DNA from: Natronolimnobius sp. AArcel1 | GTDB lineage: Archaea; Halobacteriota; Halobacteria; Halobacteriales; Natrialbaceae | Direction: 5' to 3' | Length of the DNA stretch: 64,000 bases | NCBI RefSeq assembly: GCF_011043775.1 | Contig: NZ_JAAKXY010000001.1 | Span: 473,617 to 537,616, forward strand | In this document: positions 26,794 to 34,415 of the stretch, one piece after another | Layout: each line of letters opens with the position of its first letter | How positions within the stretch are numbered: position 1 is the first letter of the stretch | The notes under the pieces: generated by a model | The model's database searches: none | Seen by the model: the letters and a program-made list of their open reading frames with translations, nothing else | What the model was told of the DNA's origin: nothing | Position numbers and translations under genes: made by a program

Positions 26794-27762
26794 GTGAGCG
26801 CGATGGATTGCAATCGGTGTGGCGAGGACGCGGTGATGCACGCCGCTTACTCCGGAGCACACCTCTGTGCGGATCACTTCCGCGAGTCGGTCGAAAAACG
26901 CGTCCGACGCCGTGTCAGACGAGACGATCTCGTCCCACAGGACGCGACACCCGAGGACCCAGAGACGTGGGTTATCGGCCTCTCCGGTGGGAAAGACAGC
27001 GTCGTCCTCACCCAAATTTTGTATGAGACGTTCGCCGAGGACCCCCGCATCGAACTCGTCGGCCTCACGATCCACGAAGGGATCGAGGGCTACCGCGACA
27101 AGTCAGTCGACGCCTGCGTCGAACTCACCGACGACCTCGAGATACACCACGAACTCGTCAGCTACGAGGACGAATTCGGCGTCCAGATGGACGATGTCGT
27201 CGAGGACGACCCCGAAAACATGGCTGCCTGTGCCTACTGTGGCGTGTTCCGCCGGGACGTCCTCGAGCGCTACGCCGACGAACTCGAGGCCGACCTCCTC
27301 TTGACGGGCCACAATCTCGACGACGAAGCCCAGACTGCCCTGATGAACTTCCTCGAGGGCGATGTTGAGCAAATTGCCAAACACTTCGACGCGAGTCTTG
27401 GGCCGCTTTCGGAGCGCGAGGACCAAGACGAGTTCGTCCCACGCGCGAAGCCACTCCGGGATGTGCCCGAAAAAGAGGTCGCGCTGTATGCACATCTGAA
27501 CGATCTGCCCGCTCACATCACCGAATGTCCCCACGCCAGCGAAGCCTACCGGGGCGAAATTCAGCAACTCCTGTACGGCCTCGAGGAGAACCACCCCGGC
27601 ACCCGTCACTCGATCCTGTCTGGATACGAAGAGCTGGCCGGAATGGTTGCCACCAAATTCAGCGACGACGGCGGCGCAGACTTACAGGACTGCGTCGACT
27701 GTGGCTCGACGACGACACGCGAACGTTGTCGGAAGTGCTCGCTGCTCGAGGCACTCGTCTAA
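26794..27762 (+). CDS. ncsA: tRNA 2-thiolation protein NcsA
   Basis: A 322-residue PP-loop ATPase of the TtuA/Ncs6/NcsA family. The PP-loop is GLSGGKDSV (about 68-76). Cysteine motifs for the metal centre and Zn are CNRC (about 5-8) and CAYCGVF (about 146-152), with a C-terminal zinc ribbon CVDCG...CRKC. It thiolates U34 of certain tRNAs using the SAMP/Urm1-type sulfur relay of haloarchaea. Start 26794 (GTG) or the ATG at 26803 is possible. It is convergent with ftsZ2, with T/A-rich terminator-like DNA between. Confidence 0.9.
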   Translation: MSAMDCNRCGEDAVMHAAYSGAHLCADHFRESVEKRVRRRVRRDDLVPQDATPEDPETWVIGLSGGKDSVVLTQILYETFAEDPRIELVGLTIHEGIEGYRDKSVDACVELTDDLEIHHELVSYEDEFGVQMDDVVEDDPENMAACAYCGVFRRDVLERYADELEADLLLTGHNLDDEAQTALMNFLEGDVEQIAKHFDASLGPLSEREDQDEFVPRAKPLRDVPEKEVALYAHLNDLPAHITECPHASEAYRGEIQQLLYGLEENHPGTRHSILSGYEELAGMVATKFSDDGGADLQDCVDCGSTTTRERCRKCSLLEALV

Positions 27763-27844
27763 ACCAGCAACGTACGAGACGCCCGCATACGCTTGTAAAC
27801 GCCGGGTAGAACAGCTACGAAGCAACTCTTCTCGAGTGAGCCGA

Positions 27845-27874
27845 TGAAAAATCGATGCGATGACCGCAAAAAAC
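27845..27874. terminator. Shared terminator region between convergent ncsA and ftsZ2
   Basis: The 123-bp convergent gap has two A/T tracts (AAAAA near 27846 and AAAAAA at 27868-27873). On the minus strand these are T-runs just after the ftsZ2 stop, as expected for archaeal transcription termination. No strong hairpin is needed. Confidence 0.4.
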
Positions 27875-27885
27875 GGTGACTGGCG

Positions 27886-29073
27886 TTATCGGATGACGTC
27901 GACGCCGTTGTGTTTGTCGACTTCGTTACGGCCGCCATCGCTTTTCGCACCGTAGCCGTTGGTTCCGCTTTCGACGTTGTTGCTCGCGTCGAAGTCCGTG
28001 TCGTTGACGCCTTCGATGCTCGCGCGGGATTTGTCGGCCTGTTTCTGCGTCGTTGGGCCGAGTACCTGTGCGCTCTGGACGCCGGTCATGATCGCCATGA
28101 CGCGGACCTTGCCCTTGTAGTTCTCCTGAATCCGGGCACCCCAGATGACGTTCGCGGAGGCCTCGAGGCGCTCCGTGATGTTGTCCGCAATTCCCTCGGC
28201 CTCTTTGAGGGTGAGGTCCGGTCCACCAGTAATGTGGACGAGACCACCGGATGCACCACGGTAGTCGACGTCCAACAGCGGGTGGTTCATCGCGTCTTTG
28301 ACGACTTCGTCCGTCTTGTTCTTGTCCTGGGTCTCGCCGACGAGCATCACCGCGACGCCACCCTGATTCATGATCGTGGACATGTCCGCATAGTCCAGGT
28401 TGATCAGGCTTGGCTGGGTGATCGTCTCCGAGATGCCCTTGACCGTTTCGGCGATGATCTGGTCCATCACCGAGAACGCCTTGCCGATCGGGAGGTTCGG
28501 GACGTAGTCGAGCAGTCGGTTGTTATCCAGAACGATGATCGAGTCAGCCTGCTCGCGCAGTCGCTCGAGGCCTTCTTCGGCCTTGACGGTTCGTGCGCGC
28601 TCGACGTTAAACGGTGTCGAGACCATGCCGACGACGATTGCGCCCTGTTCTTTCGCAATTTCGGAGACGACAGGGGCGGCACCTGTGCCGGTCCCGCCAC
28701 CCATGCCTGCCGTCACGAACACGAGGTCCGCGTCGCCAAGCACTTCTTTGACCGTTCCCTGTGCCATCTCGGTTGCGCGCTCGCCCATCGATGGGTCGCC
28801 ACCGGCACCGAGTCCGCTGGTCAGGGATTTGCCGACGAGGATCTTCGTGTCGGCTTCGATCATCTTCAGGTGCTGTTTGTCCGTGTTGATCGCGACGGTG
28901 TCAGCGCCTTCGACGCCGATGTTATACAGACGGTTGACGGTGTTGTTACCCGCGCCACCGCAGCCGACGATGACGATCCGTGGGTCGCCAAACTCGTCGT
29001 CGTCCATATCGACGTCCATATCCCGAGCTTCCTGTTCTGCGTTTTCGAGGGCGTCTTGTACGATATCCTGCAT
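27886..29073 (-). CDS. ftsZ2: Cell division protein FtsZ2
   Basis: A 395-residue tubulin-family GTPase. The nucleotide site shows [15 protein letters not shown] (about 37-51) and the tubulin signature [12 protein letters not shown]. The synergy (T7) loop is in the [13 protein letters not shown] region. The N-terminal [13 protein letters not shown] matches the FtsZ2 group rather than FtsZ1. FtsZ2 drives constriction in haloarchaeal division, with FtsZ1 as scaffold. The start at 29073 lies 2 bp after the cdrS stop, so the two genes are one operon. The C-terminal tail is acidic and Asn-rich. Confidence 0.92.
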   Translation of the reverse strand: MQDIVQDALENAEQEARDMDVDMDDDEFGDPRIVIVGCGGAGNNTVNRLYNIGVEGADTVAINTDKQHLKMIEADTKILVGKSLTSGLGAGGDPSMGERATEMAQGTVKEVLGDADLVFVTAGMGGGTGTGAAPVVSEIAKEQGAIVVGMVSTPFNVERARTVKAEEGLERLREQADSIIVLDNNRLLDYVPNLPIGKAFSVMDQIIAETVKGISETITQPSLINLDYADMSTIMNQGGVAVMLVGETQDKNKTDEVVKDAMNHPLLDVDYRGASGGLVHITGGPDLTLKEAEGIADNITERLEASANVIWGARIQENYKGKVRVMAIMTGVQSAQVLGPTTQKQADKSRASIEGVNDTDFDASNNVESGTNGYGAKSDGGRNEVDKHNGVDVIR

Positions 29074-29075
29074 CG

Positions 29076-29255
29076 TTACACCTTCGCCCACGTACGCTGT
29101 CGGGAGTGTTCGGTCTGTCCGTCGTACTCCTCGTTGATCATCTCACGGACGGCCGACCGAATCGCCTCGCTTCGGTTCGGGAACTCGCCCGAATCAACTA
29201 ACTGTTCGACCTCCTCGATCTGCTGTTTCGGAATTCGCAGTGTCACACGCTCCAT
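29076..29255 (-). CDS. cdrS: Ribbon-helix-helix regulator CdrS
   Basis: A 59-residue protein of CopG/ribbon-helix-helix type: [20 protein letters not shown], then a [20 protein letters not shown] helix pair. It lies directly before ftsZ2, the arrangement known for CdrS (cell division regulator, short) in Halobacterium and other haloarchaea, where it regulates division genes. The ATG at 29255 gives the family length; the 91-residue frame extends into the promoter. It shares a transcript with ftsZ2. Confidence 0.9.
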   Translation of the reverse strand: MERVTLRIPKQQIEEVEQLVDSGEFPNRSEAIRSAVREMINEEYDGQTEHSRQRTWAKV

Positions 29256-29450
29256 GATTGTATTCCCCGTTGAGGTAAGACGGTGCGCGCCCCTGTCAGA
29301 CGCGGCGTGTCTTACACCGGAATCGCCCGACATCGGGCGGTTTTCGGCCATTTCGGCCTGGTGTAAGACGACCGTCTTACGCGAATAAACGGAATACGGT
29401 CTTGGATAATAAAGCTTTCGTCGGACACGACTTTCAGTGTCTTACAACAC
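29256..29450 (-). promoter_or_regulatory. cdrS-ftsZ2 promoter with repeated GTAAGAC sites
   Basis: Between the cdrL stop and the cdrS start, GTAAGAC or its complement GTCTTAC occurs five times: near 29275, 29309-29315, 29363-29369, 29374-29380 and 29438-29444. The two middle copies form an inverted repeat GTAAGACG-AC-CGTCTTAC (29363-29380). A minus-strand TATA-like stretch (CTTTATTATCC) lies near 29405-29415. These are likely binding sites for the ribbon-helix-helix proteins CdrL or CdrS; that is inference from position and symmetry. Confidence 0.65.
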
Positions 29451-30209
29451 TCACGATTGCCGACTATTCGACTCGAGGACATCCGCTGAGGGTGTCCGAC
29501 GCCCACAGCCGGGACAGAATGCCCAATCGGATCGGAACTCATCCCCGCACTCACAGAACAGCCGGTGTGAGGCTTTTTCGCCGCAGTTCGGGCAGTATAC
29601 GTGGTCCTCGTCGACAGACTCGCCACACTGTGCACATGATGTCGAGTGTGCTGGTCCGGCGGTCTGATCATGGGTGTGATCGGTGTCCGACGGACCGTCG
29701 TGGTGCCTTCCAGCCACATCGTGTCCGACAGCTGGGTGTGCATCGCTCGCATGGCGTGTGTCAGACACGTGGCCTCGAGTCTGTGCATGTGAGTCGTGTT
29801 GCTGGTGCGTGTCCAGTTCACGGTCTGCAAGCGAGATTGTCACGTTGATATCTTGGGACTCATTCGCGTGTGGGTGTGCGCGCGAGCCCATGTTCATCGG
29901 GTCCGTCGGATCGAGTCCGAGTGCGGTCAGTCGCTCCGAAACCAGCTCATCGACGCGCTCGCGAACGATGTCATCGATTGCGGTGTCCTCGGTGACTGCG
30001 CCGTGATCACGGTTGCGCGCGTGCTCACCCTCGGCCCCGTTGACATCACTCTGCGCGGCGCTGGACCTGCTGGCCTCGCCCGAGTGTGTCCCGCGTGGCC
30101 CGTCGAGATACGCTCGAAGCGCCTCTCGCATCGCTTCGCTTTTGGAGAGCTCGAGCGCCTCGAGGTCCTCGACGAGGGCATCGTCGGCGCGAAACGTGAT
30201 CTTACTCAT
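29451..30209 (-). CDS. cdrL: Ribbon-helix-helix zinc-ribbon regulator CdrL
   Basis: A 252-residue protein: N-terminal ribbon-helix-helix (SKITFRADDALVEDLEALE, about 2-45), a long low-complexity middle rich in His, Asp and Ser (about 50-180), and a C-terminal pair of zinc ribbons (CAQCGES...CPNCGEK, CECGDEF...CPGCGRR). This is the layout of CdrL (long), which activates or regulates cdrS-ftsZ2 in haloarchaea. ATG 30209 begins the RHH domain. The cdrS promoter starts at its 3' end. Confidence 0.85.
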   Translation of the reverse strand: MSKITFRADDALVEDLEALELSKSEAMREALRAYLDGPRGTHSGEASRSSAAQSDVNGAEGEHARNRDHGAVTEDTAIDDIVRERVDELVSERLTALGLDPTDPMNMGSRAHPHANESQDINVTISLADRELDTHQQHDSHAQTRGHVSDTRHASDAHPAVGHDVAGRHHDGPSDTDHTHDQTAGPAHSTSCAQCGESVDEDHVYCPNCGEKASHRLFCECGDEFRSDWAFCPGCGRRTPSADVLESNSRQS

Positions 30210-30303
30210 GCAGTGGGTTACACTCACATTGTGTGGCCTCCCATATCAATCATTCTGCTAGTCATACCGCTCGAGGAGTTTCGTTTCGGTCCGAATAATA
30301 ACC

Positions 30304-30310
30304 CTTATAT
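30304..30310 (+). promoter_or_regulatory. TATA box of tRNA-Tyr
   Basis: CTTATAT sits about 30 bp before the tRNA start at 30339. Confidence 0.4.
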
Positions 30311-30338
30311 TGGCAACGGCGTCTACGTGAAAGTGCAA

Positions 30339-30412
30339 CCGCCCTTAGCTCAGACTGGTAGAGCAGTCGACTGTAGATCGACTTGCCCCCCGTTCAAATC
30401 GGGGAGGGCGGA
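30339..30412 (+). tRNA. tRNA-Tyr (anticodon GTA)
   Basis: A 74-nt cloverleaf. The acceptor stem CCGCCCT pairs with AGGGCGG, followed by discriminator A. The anticodon arm is GTCGA-CTGTAGA-TCGAC with anticodon GTA. The T arm contains GTTCAAATC between CCCC and GGGG. The C1-G72 pair is the archaeal tyrosine identity element. No intron is present. CCA is not encoded. Its 3' 21 bases are repeated 123 bp downstream. Confidence 0.97.
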
Positions 30413-30535
30413 CTTCTCCTGCGAACAACGTGAGCAGTGAGAAGTCTACCCCGAGCCGATTTGAACATGGAAGTCGCAGCGCGCGAACGAAGTGAGCGCG
30501 ACCGTCTTCCAGCTGTTCAAATCGGGGAGAGCGGA
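30392..30535. repeat. Duplicated tRNA-Tyr 3' end (attachment-site-like) with long hairpin
   Basis: The last 21 bases of tRNA-Tyr (30392-30412) recur at 30515-30535 with one change (GGGAGGGCGGA versus GGGAGAGCGGA). Between them, 30456-30473 pairs with 30506-30525 (12 bp plus 6 bp with a 2-nt bulge), using the repeat's own bases. A 5-bp GC hairpin (CGCGC/GCGCG) lies at its tip (30480-30500). Such tRNA 3' duplications mark integration by tyrosine recombinases. No integrase gene is near. Confidence 0.7.
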
Positions 30536-31000
30536 TTTTCTCGGAAAATACAACTGATGCGAGTTGCACTTGAGACTCAGTTCACTCGCCGACTGGGAGC
30601 ACTGCTGCTCTGCGTGGCAATGCTGTTCTGACACCTGTTTTCAACACGTTTGCTTGCGTAAGGGCGCTGTGTAGTCACTTCTAGTTGTGGTTCTGCGCTC
30701 GAGGGCGGGGTCGCCACGCCGATCTCGCCGCACCGCATGTGGGGTCGTTTCGCGCTTCGCGTGAAAACATCCTTGGCGTGTCCCCAAGGGGACAAAGACA
30801 AAAAATACACCGCCCCTGACCCACCTCTGAACAGAATGCTCGAGGAGAACCACATGAAATGAGGGTTGTCAAAGAACACAACTCCGCGTACTATTTTCTG
30901 AAATCAAATCCTTCCTCCCATGTTATCTATCCGTCACATACTTCTTTCCGGTATTGAGTGCCCCTTCACCAAATTATGCAAGAATTATCCCGACAAGTGA
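30536..31000. other. Gene-free boundary of accessory region
   Basis: A 465-bp stretch with no convincing gene. The open frames on both strands here look like non-coding shadows. It contains small hairpins (for example CCTTGG/CCAAGG near 30771-30788) and becomes AT-rich after about 30850. It looks like the scarred edge of the accessory region. Confidence 0.4.
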
Positions 31001-31258
31001 CTACTTGTACCAGTCGTTTTGTTTGTTCAGGTCCTCGATGTAGTCTTGTGGTTTTGAACGATTTGTCAATTGAATCCGGGTTTCGCTACGGTTCGCATAG
31101 TCAATCGCATCGCACTCTTCGACAACTTCAGCGACTAACTCACGGCATTTTTCGTCAGCATGCTCCTCTGAGAACGTCTCGAGGTCGTCGATCAGGACCG
31201 AATATGGGTCCCAATGAGATCGCTTGTACAACTCGAGAGCGATATCGAGTTTCATCAT
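31001..31258 (-). CDS. Hypothetical small acidic protein
   Basis: An 85-residue predicted helical acidic protein beginning MMKLDIALELYKRSHWDP. No domain is recognised. It is divergent from the winged-helix gene at 31403, which may regulate it. GC and codon use are lower than in core genes. It may be an accessory-element gene of unknown role. Confidence 0.4.
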   Translation of the reverse strand: MMKLDIALELYKRSHWDPYSVLIDDLETFSEEHADEKCRELVAEVVEECDAIDYANRSETRIQLTNRSKPQDYIEDLNKQNDWYK

Positions 31259-31369
31259 CGCCCGATGCGAGTCCGACTCCCAGTTCACGACTAGCAAATG
31301 TATCGGCAGTTATGTGAGTGTTCGGGACTGCCATTGCACCCATGACGGAGTCCGTCCCAATTATGAAAT

Positions 31370-31377
31370 AGATTTAT
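31370..31377 (+). promoter_or_regulatory. TATA box of winged-helix gene
   Basis: GATTTATAC lies about 27-33 bp before the ATG at 31403, predicting a leaderless transcript. Confidence 0.4.
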
Positions 31378-31402
31378 ACGCTGTCGGGTCAGTGGTCTAG
31401 AC

Positions 31403-31876
31403 ATGGCACCTGGATACGAGTCGGGAACGGGAGGTGTATATAGCGAGAGTTCGCCGTTTGTCCGACTGTTTGCGACGCCGAGCCGGGTGAAAATCCTAGA
31501 TCTGTTCATCCGGAAGCACTACGAGGAGCTAACAGCGTCGGACGTCGAAGCGTTAGCCGACGTATCTCAGTCCACATTCCATCGGAACATCGACGAACTT
31601 GAGATGCTCGGTGTGATCGAACAAACAGGGACGACCGGAAATACAAAGACGTTCAAACTTAACAAGGATAGCGAACTGGCGAAAGCGCTTGCAAGTGCAC
31701 ATGCTGATATCCTCGAACATGCCACCCAGATCTTAGATTCGTCACAAAGTCAGGCCACCGTCGAGATTGTCTCATCGGTTGAAAACTCAATCGAGCAAGA
31801 TGATCAAAGTCATCGTTCCGACAGAACCGATAAAGACGAAGTGAAACAGCAAGTGGCCAGGGCAATTACTGGGTGA
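31403..31876 (+). CDS. Winged helix-turn-helix regulator
   Basis: A 157-residue protein with an ArsR-like winged helix: PFVRLFATPSRVKILDLFI (about 18-36), the HTH TASDVEALADVSQSTFHRNI (about 44-63), and a wing with LGVIEQTGTTGNTKTF. The C-terminus is a helical acidic tail. It is probably a transcription regulator of the accessory region. The next gene starts within its stop codon (GTGA overlap), so the two are co-transcribed. Confidence 0.7.
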   Translation: MAPGYESGTGGVYSESSPFVRLFATPSRVKILDLFIRKHYEELTASDVEALADVSQSTFHRNIDELEMLGVIEQTGTTGNTKTFKLNKDSELAKALASAHADILEHATQILDSSQSQATVEIVSSVENSIEQDDQSHRSDRTDKDEVKQQVARAITG

Positions 31877-32202
31877 CTGGAATGAGTGAAAAAGAGATTG
31901 AAGACGTAGATCAGCAAATGCTTTTTATAGATGCTGATACTGGAGAGCGAATTACAAAGCTAGATGGTGCAGAAGGTGTTGATATACCATCGGTAGGAGA
32001 AGAGATAGTACTTGCTGATGTTGAATTCGAGGATATAAGTAATTTAGTCAGCACCCTCGAGAAGAGGGATAGGGAATATGTGGTCCAAGATATAAACCGC
32101 CAATTTGCCCGCGCGACACATACAGCTCCGGATTCACCTACGGTTTACCAGTTCTCCATGATCAGAGTACTTGTAGAGAATTCTGAACAAGTGAATGATT
32201 AG
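31873..32202 (+). CDS. Hypothetical small protein co-transcribed with winged-helix gene
   Basis: A 109-residue acidic protein. It begins at a GTG overlapping the previous stop (or ATG 31882, MSEKEIEDV). The middle has LFIDADTGERITKLDG and VEFEDISNLVSTLEKRDR. The protein has a beta-then-helix appearance but no recognised family. Tight coupling suggests it works with the winged-helix protein, perhaps as a partner or effector. Confidence 0.5.
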   Translation: MTGMSEKEIEDVDQQMLFIDADTGERITKLDGAEGVDIPSVGEEIVLADVEFEDISNLVSTLEKRDREYVVQDINRQFARATHTAPDSPTVYQFSMIRVLVENSEQVND

Positions 32203-32242
32203 GAGATGGTCAGTAGGATCATATGTACTTTATCAGTAATTG

Positions 32243-32524
32243 ATGCATCCCCTTGAGGTTGCACGTTGGCAAAAGACGTTGCCCAAATATGCACACGAGA
32301 CAACGAACCCCGTGTGCATATTGGTCGGTGGTCGGGCCGCCGATCTTTCGAGCTACTGTGACAGAGTGATAGGAATACTCCCATTTTGGGCTGAATGGAC
32401 TTTCAGTGAGTCGAGGAAACTAGAATTTGTGGATCGTGTGTACGAGCATGCGAATCCGAACCGACGGGACTATGCCTATATTCAAATCAGGCCAGCAGCC
32501 CGCAGTTTTCGTCGAAAAAAGTGA
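32243..32524 (+). CDS. Possible small protein of unknown function (doubtful)
   Basis: A 93-residue frame beginning MHPLEVARWQKTL. It contains a perfect 12-bp inverted repeat within its first third (32286-32322), which is unusual for coding DNA, and no family is known. It might be a real accessory gene or a frame covering an RNA hairpin. Listed with low confidence. Confidence 0.2.
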   Translation: MHPLEVARWQKTLPKYAHETTNPVCILVGGRAADLSSYCDRVIGILPFWAEWTFSESRKLEFVDRVYEHANPNRRDYAYIQIRPAARSFRRKK

Positions 32525-32531
32525 ACCCGTG

Positions 32532-32717
32532 TTACTCGAGATCGGAGCCAACCCCTGATGGGTCGGACGCCCGACTCGAGTCGGGGATGATTCGACAGCC
32601 ACAGGGATTGGCGTAGGCATCGCCGGGGCCGAGGACGACGGTCATCGCCATCGGGTTGCCACAGGCGGGGCAGGTTCCGAGGGCCGATGCGTCGTCGGAA
32701 TTGTCCCCGTCAGTCAT
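32532..32717 (-). CDS. Small CPxCG-type zinc-finger protein
   Basis: A 61-residue protein with a CPACG knuckle (about 16-20) and a second CGC motif (about 39-41), giving four Cys ligands for zinc. Haloarchaea encode many such CPxCG microproteins; their roles are mostly unknown, and some bind proteins or RNA. It is separated from its neighbours and oriented against the doubtful 32243 frame. Confidence 0.65.
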   Translation of the reverse strand: MTDGDNSDDASALGTCPACGNPMAMTVVLGPGDAYANPCGCRIIPDSSRASDPSGVGSDLE

Positions 32718-32853
32718 CGCCTCTGCCTAGTTGTGGAATGGCTGCGAGGCTCGAGGCGTTGTGTTCGCCCGTGATCGGCGACTGCGGTAGGTGGTGGTGT
32801 TGATGCGACTCGAGAGGGTGCTGGCGCTCGAGGTGTGCGATTCGACTGTCGTG

Positions 32854-32980
32854 CGGGATGTTTATATCCCGGTAGAATGAACGGAATCATGCTTGCAAAA
32901 CCCCTGGCGGGTTTTGGAAGCCGTCTCGGGTGCTGCTACACCCGGGGCATTTCATTCATGCCCGGTTTGGCTTCCGGTTG
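32854..32980 (+). ncRNA. Candidate structured small RNA with own TATA box
   Basis: A TATA element (TTTATAT, 32861-32867) lies inside a short palindrome CGGGAT...ATCCCG (32854-32871). Downstream is an 8-bp hairpin CAAAACCC/GGGTTTTG (32896-32916, loop CTGGC). A three-way junction follows: outer stem GGAAGCC/GGCTTCC (32916-32922 with 32969-32975), inner hairpins CGGGTG/CACCCG (32927-32944) and GGGCAT/ATGCCC (32945-32963). The first hairpin and the outer stem share base 32916, so both cannot close it. Expected start is about 32891. No open frame follows. It could be an sRNA or a long mRNA leader. Confidence 0.4.
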
Positions 32981-33457
32981 TATTATTGACGTGATGTGAC
33001 TTATATCTACTGTTGCTGGAGTGGAATAGATGTCTAATTGTGGAATTTAGGAAAGGTGTTAACGGAGATGGAACTCTGAGCATTGCCGTCGCTAGATATC
33101 ACGTGGTTACGCCTAGTCTACTAACGAAAGATCACTGCACCCACCAATTAATAGCCATTATACCAACACATATGATCTATGTATTACATGCTTATCTCAA
33201 ATACGTTTTCATGCAAATCAACAGGGAATCAAAATTGTATTTATTTACACTCATATTCGGGAGTGATAAATAATATATTTACACAATATCTGAGATAGAA
33301 TAGATTCGTTTCGAGGATAATGGTGTTCTTACTAAAACCCTCGTATCAGGATTTTCTGGCTAATGGGAACTGAGAGATCCCCCCAACCACACCGAACTCA
33401 TAAGTTGAGAATAGAGGCACAGTCAATCTCTAAAAGAGCAACAACCGTTAGATATTT
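32981..33457. other. AT-rich intergenic region before membrane-protein pair
   Basis: A 477-bp AT-rich stretch. One frame (33013-33273) is open for 86 codons but has no family match or ribosome-binding context, so it is left unannotated. The AT-rich composition continues into the following genes. It may hold the promoter of the 33458 gene. Confidence 0.35.
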
Positions 33458-33679
33458 ATGACTTTCAGAGAAAGTGACGATAATAACATGTTCCAAATTA
33501 GCTACGTCCTATATACAATAGGGACCGTAGGGAGTGGTGCAGGTGTTTTTACAACACTCACCGGAACAGAAATTATTAATTCAGTAGGTAATATTGGACC
33601 TGCAGTCCTCTTTATATCCATTGCATTATTATGGGTTGGCGTTTACATTGAATCAATTGAGGCCTCAATAGAAGCTTAG
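33458..33679 (+). CDS. Small two-helix membrane protein, AT-rich pair member 1
   Basis: A 73-residue protein with two hydrophobic helices (about 14-36 and 45-65). Codon use is AT-rich (endings such as TTA, ATA, AAT), unlike the surrounding genome. It is 5 bp before the next membrane-protein gene on the same strand. The start could be ATG 33458 or ATG 33488. Its function is unknown. Confidence 0.45.
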   Translation: MTFRESDDNNMFQISYVLYTIGTVGSGAGVFTTLTGTEIINSVGNIGPAVLFISIALLWVGVYIESIEASIEA

Positions 33680-33684
33680 ATTAT

Positions 33685-34350
33685 ATGGCCGAAATAAGTT
33701 GGGGGCCTTTTCTTGCATTCTTATTAGCAGGCGGCATTATATCAATTGGTGTGGTAAGGGGGGCACACTTCCTATACGCTAAACTCGTTACCTGTCACCG
33801 AGCAAAGTACCACCTGAAATATGAAGGTGTTGATGTGGATGAATTGACTCCAGGAGAAGATTATGAAAAGCTATCCATGAAAATCATACTACTGTCTGTC
33901 TATAATTTCATTGTTGTGATAACAACAACAGGTTTCTTATTCTTATATACTGTATCACCTCTGGGTGCCTCACTTGATGTTGGGTTAGAAATATGGATTG
34001 CAGTTATTTTTGTTACTCTTATAATGAATATGAGTCTGAGGATTTCGTCATTAGCCGACTTAGAGTTACAAACCGACTATTATGACAATATTGTAGATAG
34101 GTCACTTAGTTTTGGGTATTCTTTTATCCTCACTATTTATTTTATGACTTTTTTTGGTATGAGTACCCATGTGATTCAAAACGGGCTTTCAATTAGTCTA
34201 AATAATGATATTGTGGTGTCTGATAGTACTGGAATGTGGTTTACCCTCTTACTGTTCGTTGGTCCGCTTATTTCTGCTATAATAAGCGAAGCTATCCTTC
34301 ATCCAACCTTATTCAATGTTCGAGAAGATGGGTTTGATCAATTGAATTAA
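33685..34350 (+). CDS. Polytopic membrane protein, AT-rich pair member 2
   Basis: A 221-residue protein with about five hydrophobic helices (about 8-28, 68-90, 100-120, 145-168, 185-208) and a charged loop after the first. Low GC and unusual codon use mark it as recently acquired DNA. It forms an operon with the preceding 73-residue membrane gene. No family is recognised. It could belong to a mobile element or a membrane-acting defence or toxin module, but the sequence does not show this. Confidence 0.5.
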   Translation: MAEISWGPFLAFLLAGGIISIGVVRGAHFLYAKLVTCHRAKYHLKYEGVDVDELTPGEDYEKLSMKIILLSVYNFIVVITTTGFLFLYTVSPLGASLDVGLEIWIAVIFVTLIMNMSLRISSLADLELQTDYYDNIVDRSLSFGYSFILTIYFMTFFGMSTHVIQNGLSISLNNDIVVSDSTGMWFTLLLFVGPLISAIISEAILHPTLFNVREDGFDQLN

Positions 34351-34415
34351 TACCAATGGCACAGAGAGACATATGTGATTAATCATAGCAGCAGAAACCC
34401 CTTTGTCCAATACAT

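Noticed and set aside
27910-29388. 492-codon open frame opposite ftsZ2 and cdrS
   Set aside because: ftsZ2 and cdrS are unambiguous; the opposite frame is an artefact of GC-rich codons.
30392-30535. Second tRNA gene
   Set aside because: Only the 3' 21 bases of tRNA-Tyr are repeated; no full cloverleaf forms.
30577-30879. Minus-strand frames of 66-100 codons after tRNA-Tyr
   Set aside because: Several overlapping frames in different phases, no domain; likely spurious in a degenerate region.
33013-33273. 86-codon frame in AT-rich DNA
   Set aside because: AT-rich DNA is expected to give such frames rarely but it has no start context, domain or neighbour coupling; kept as unassigned region.
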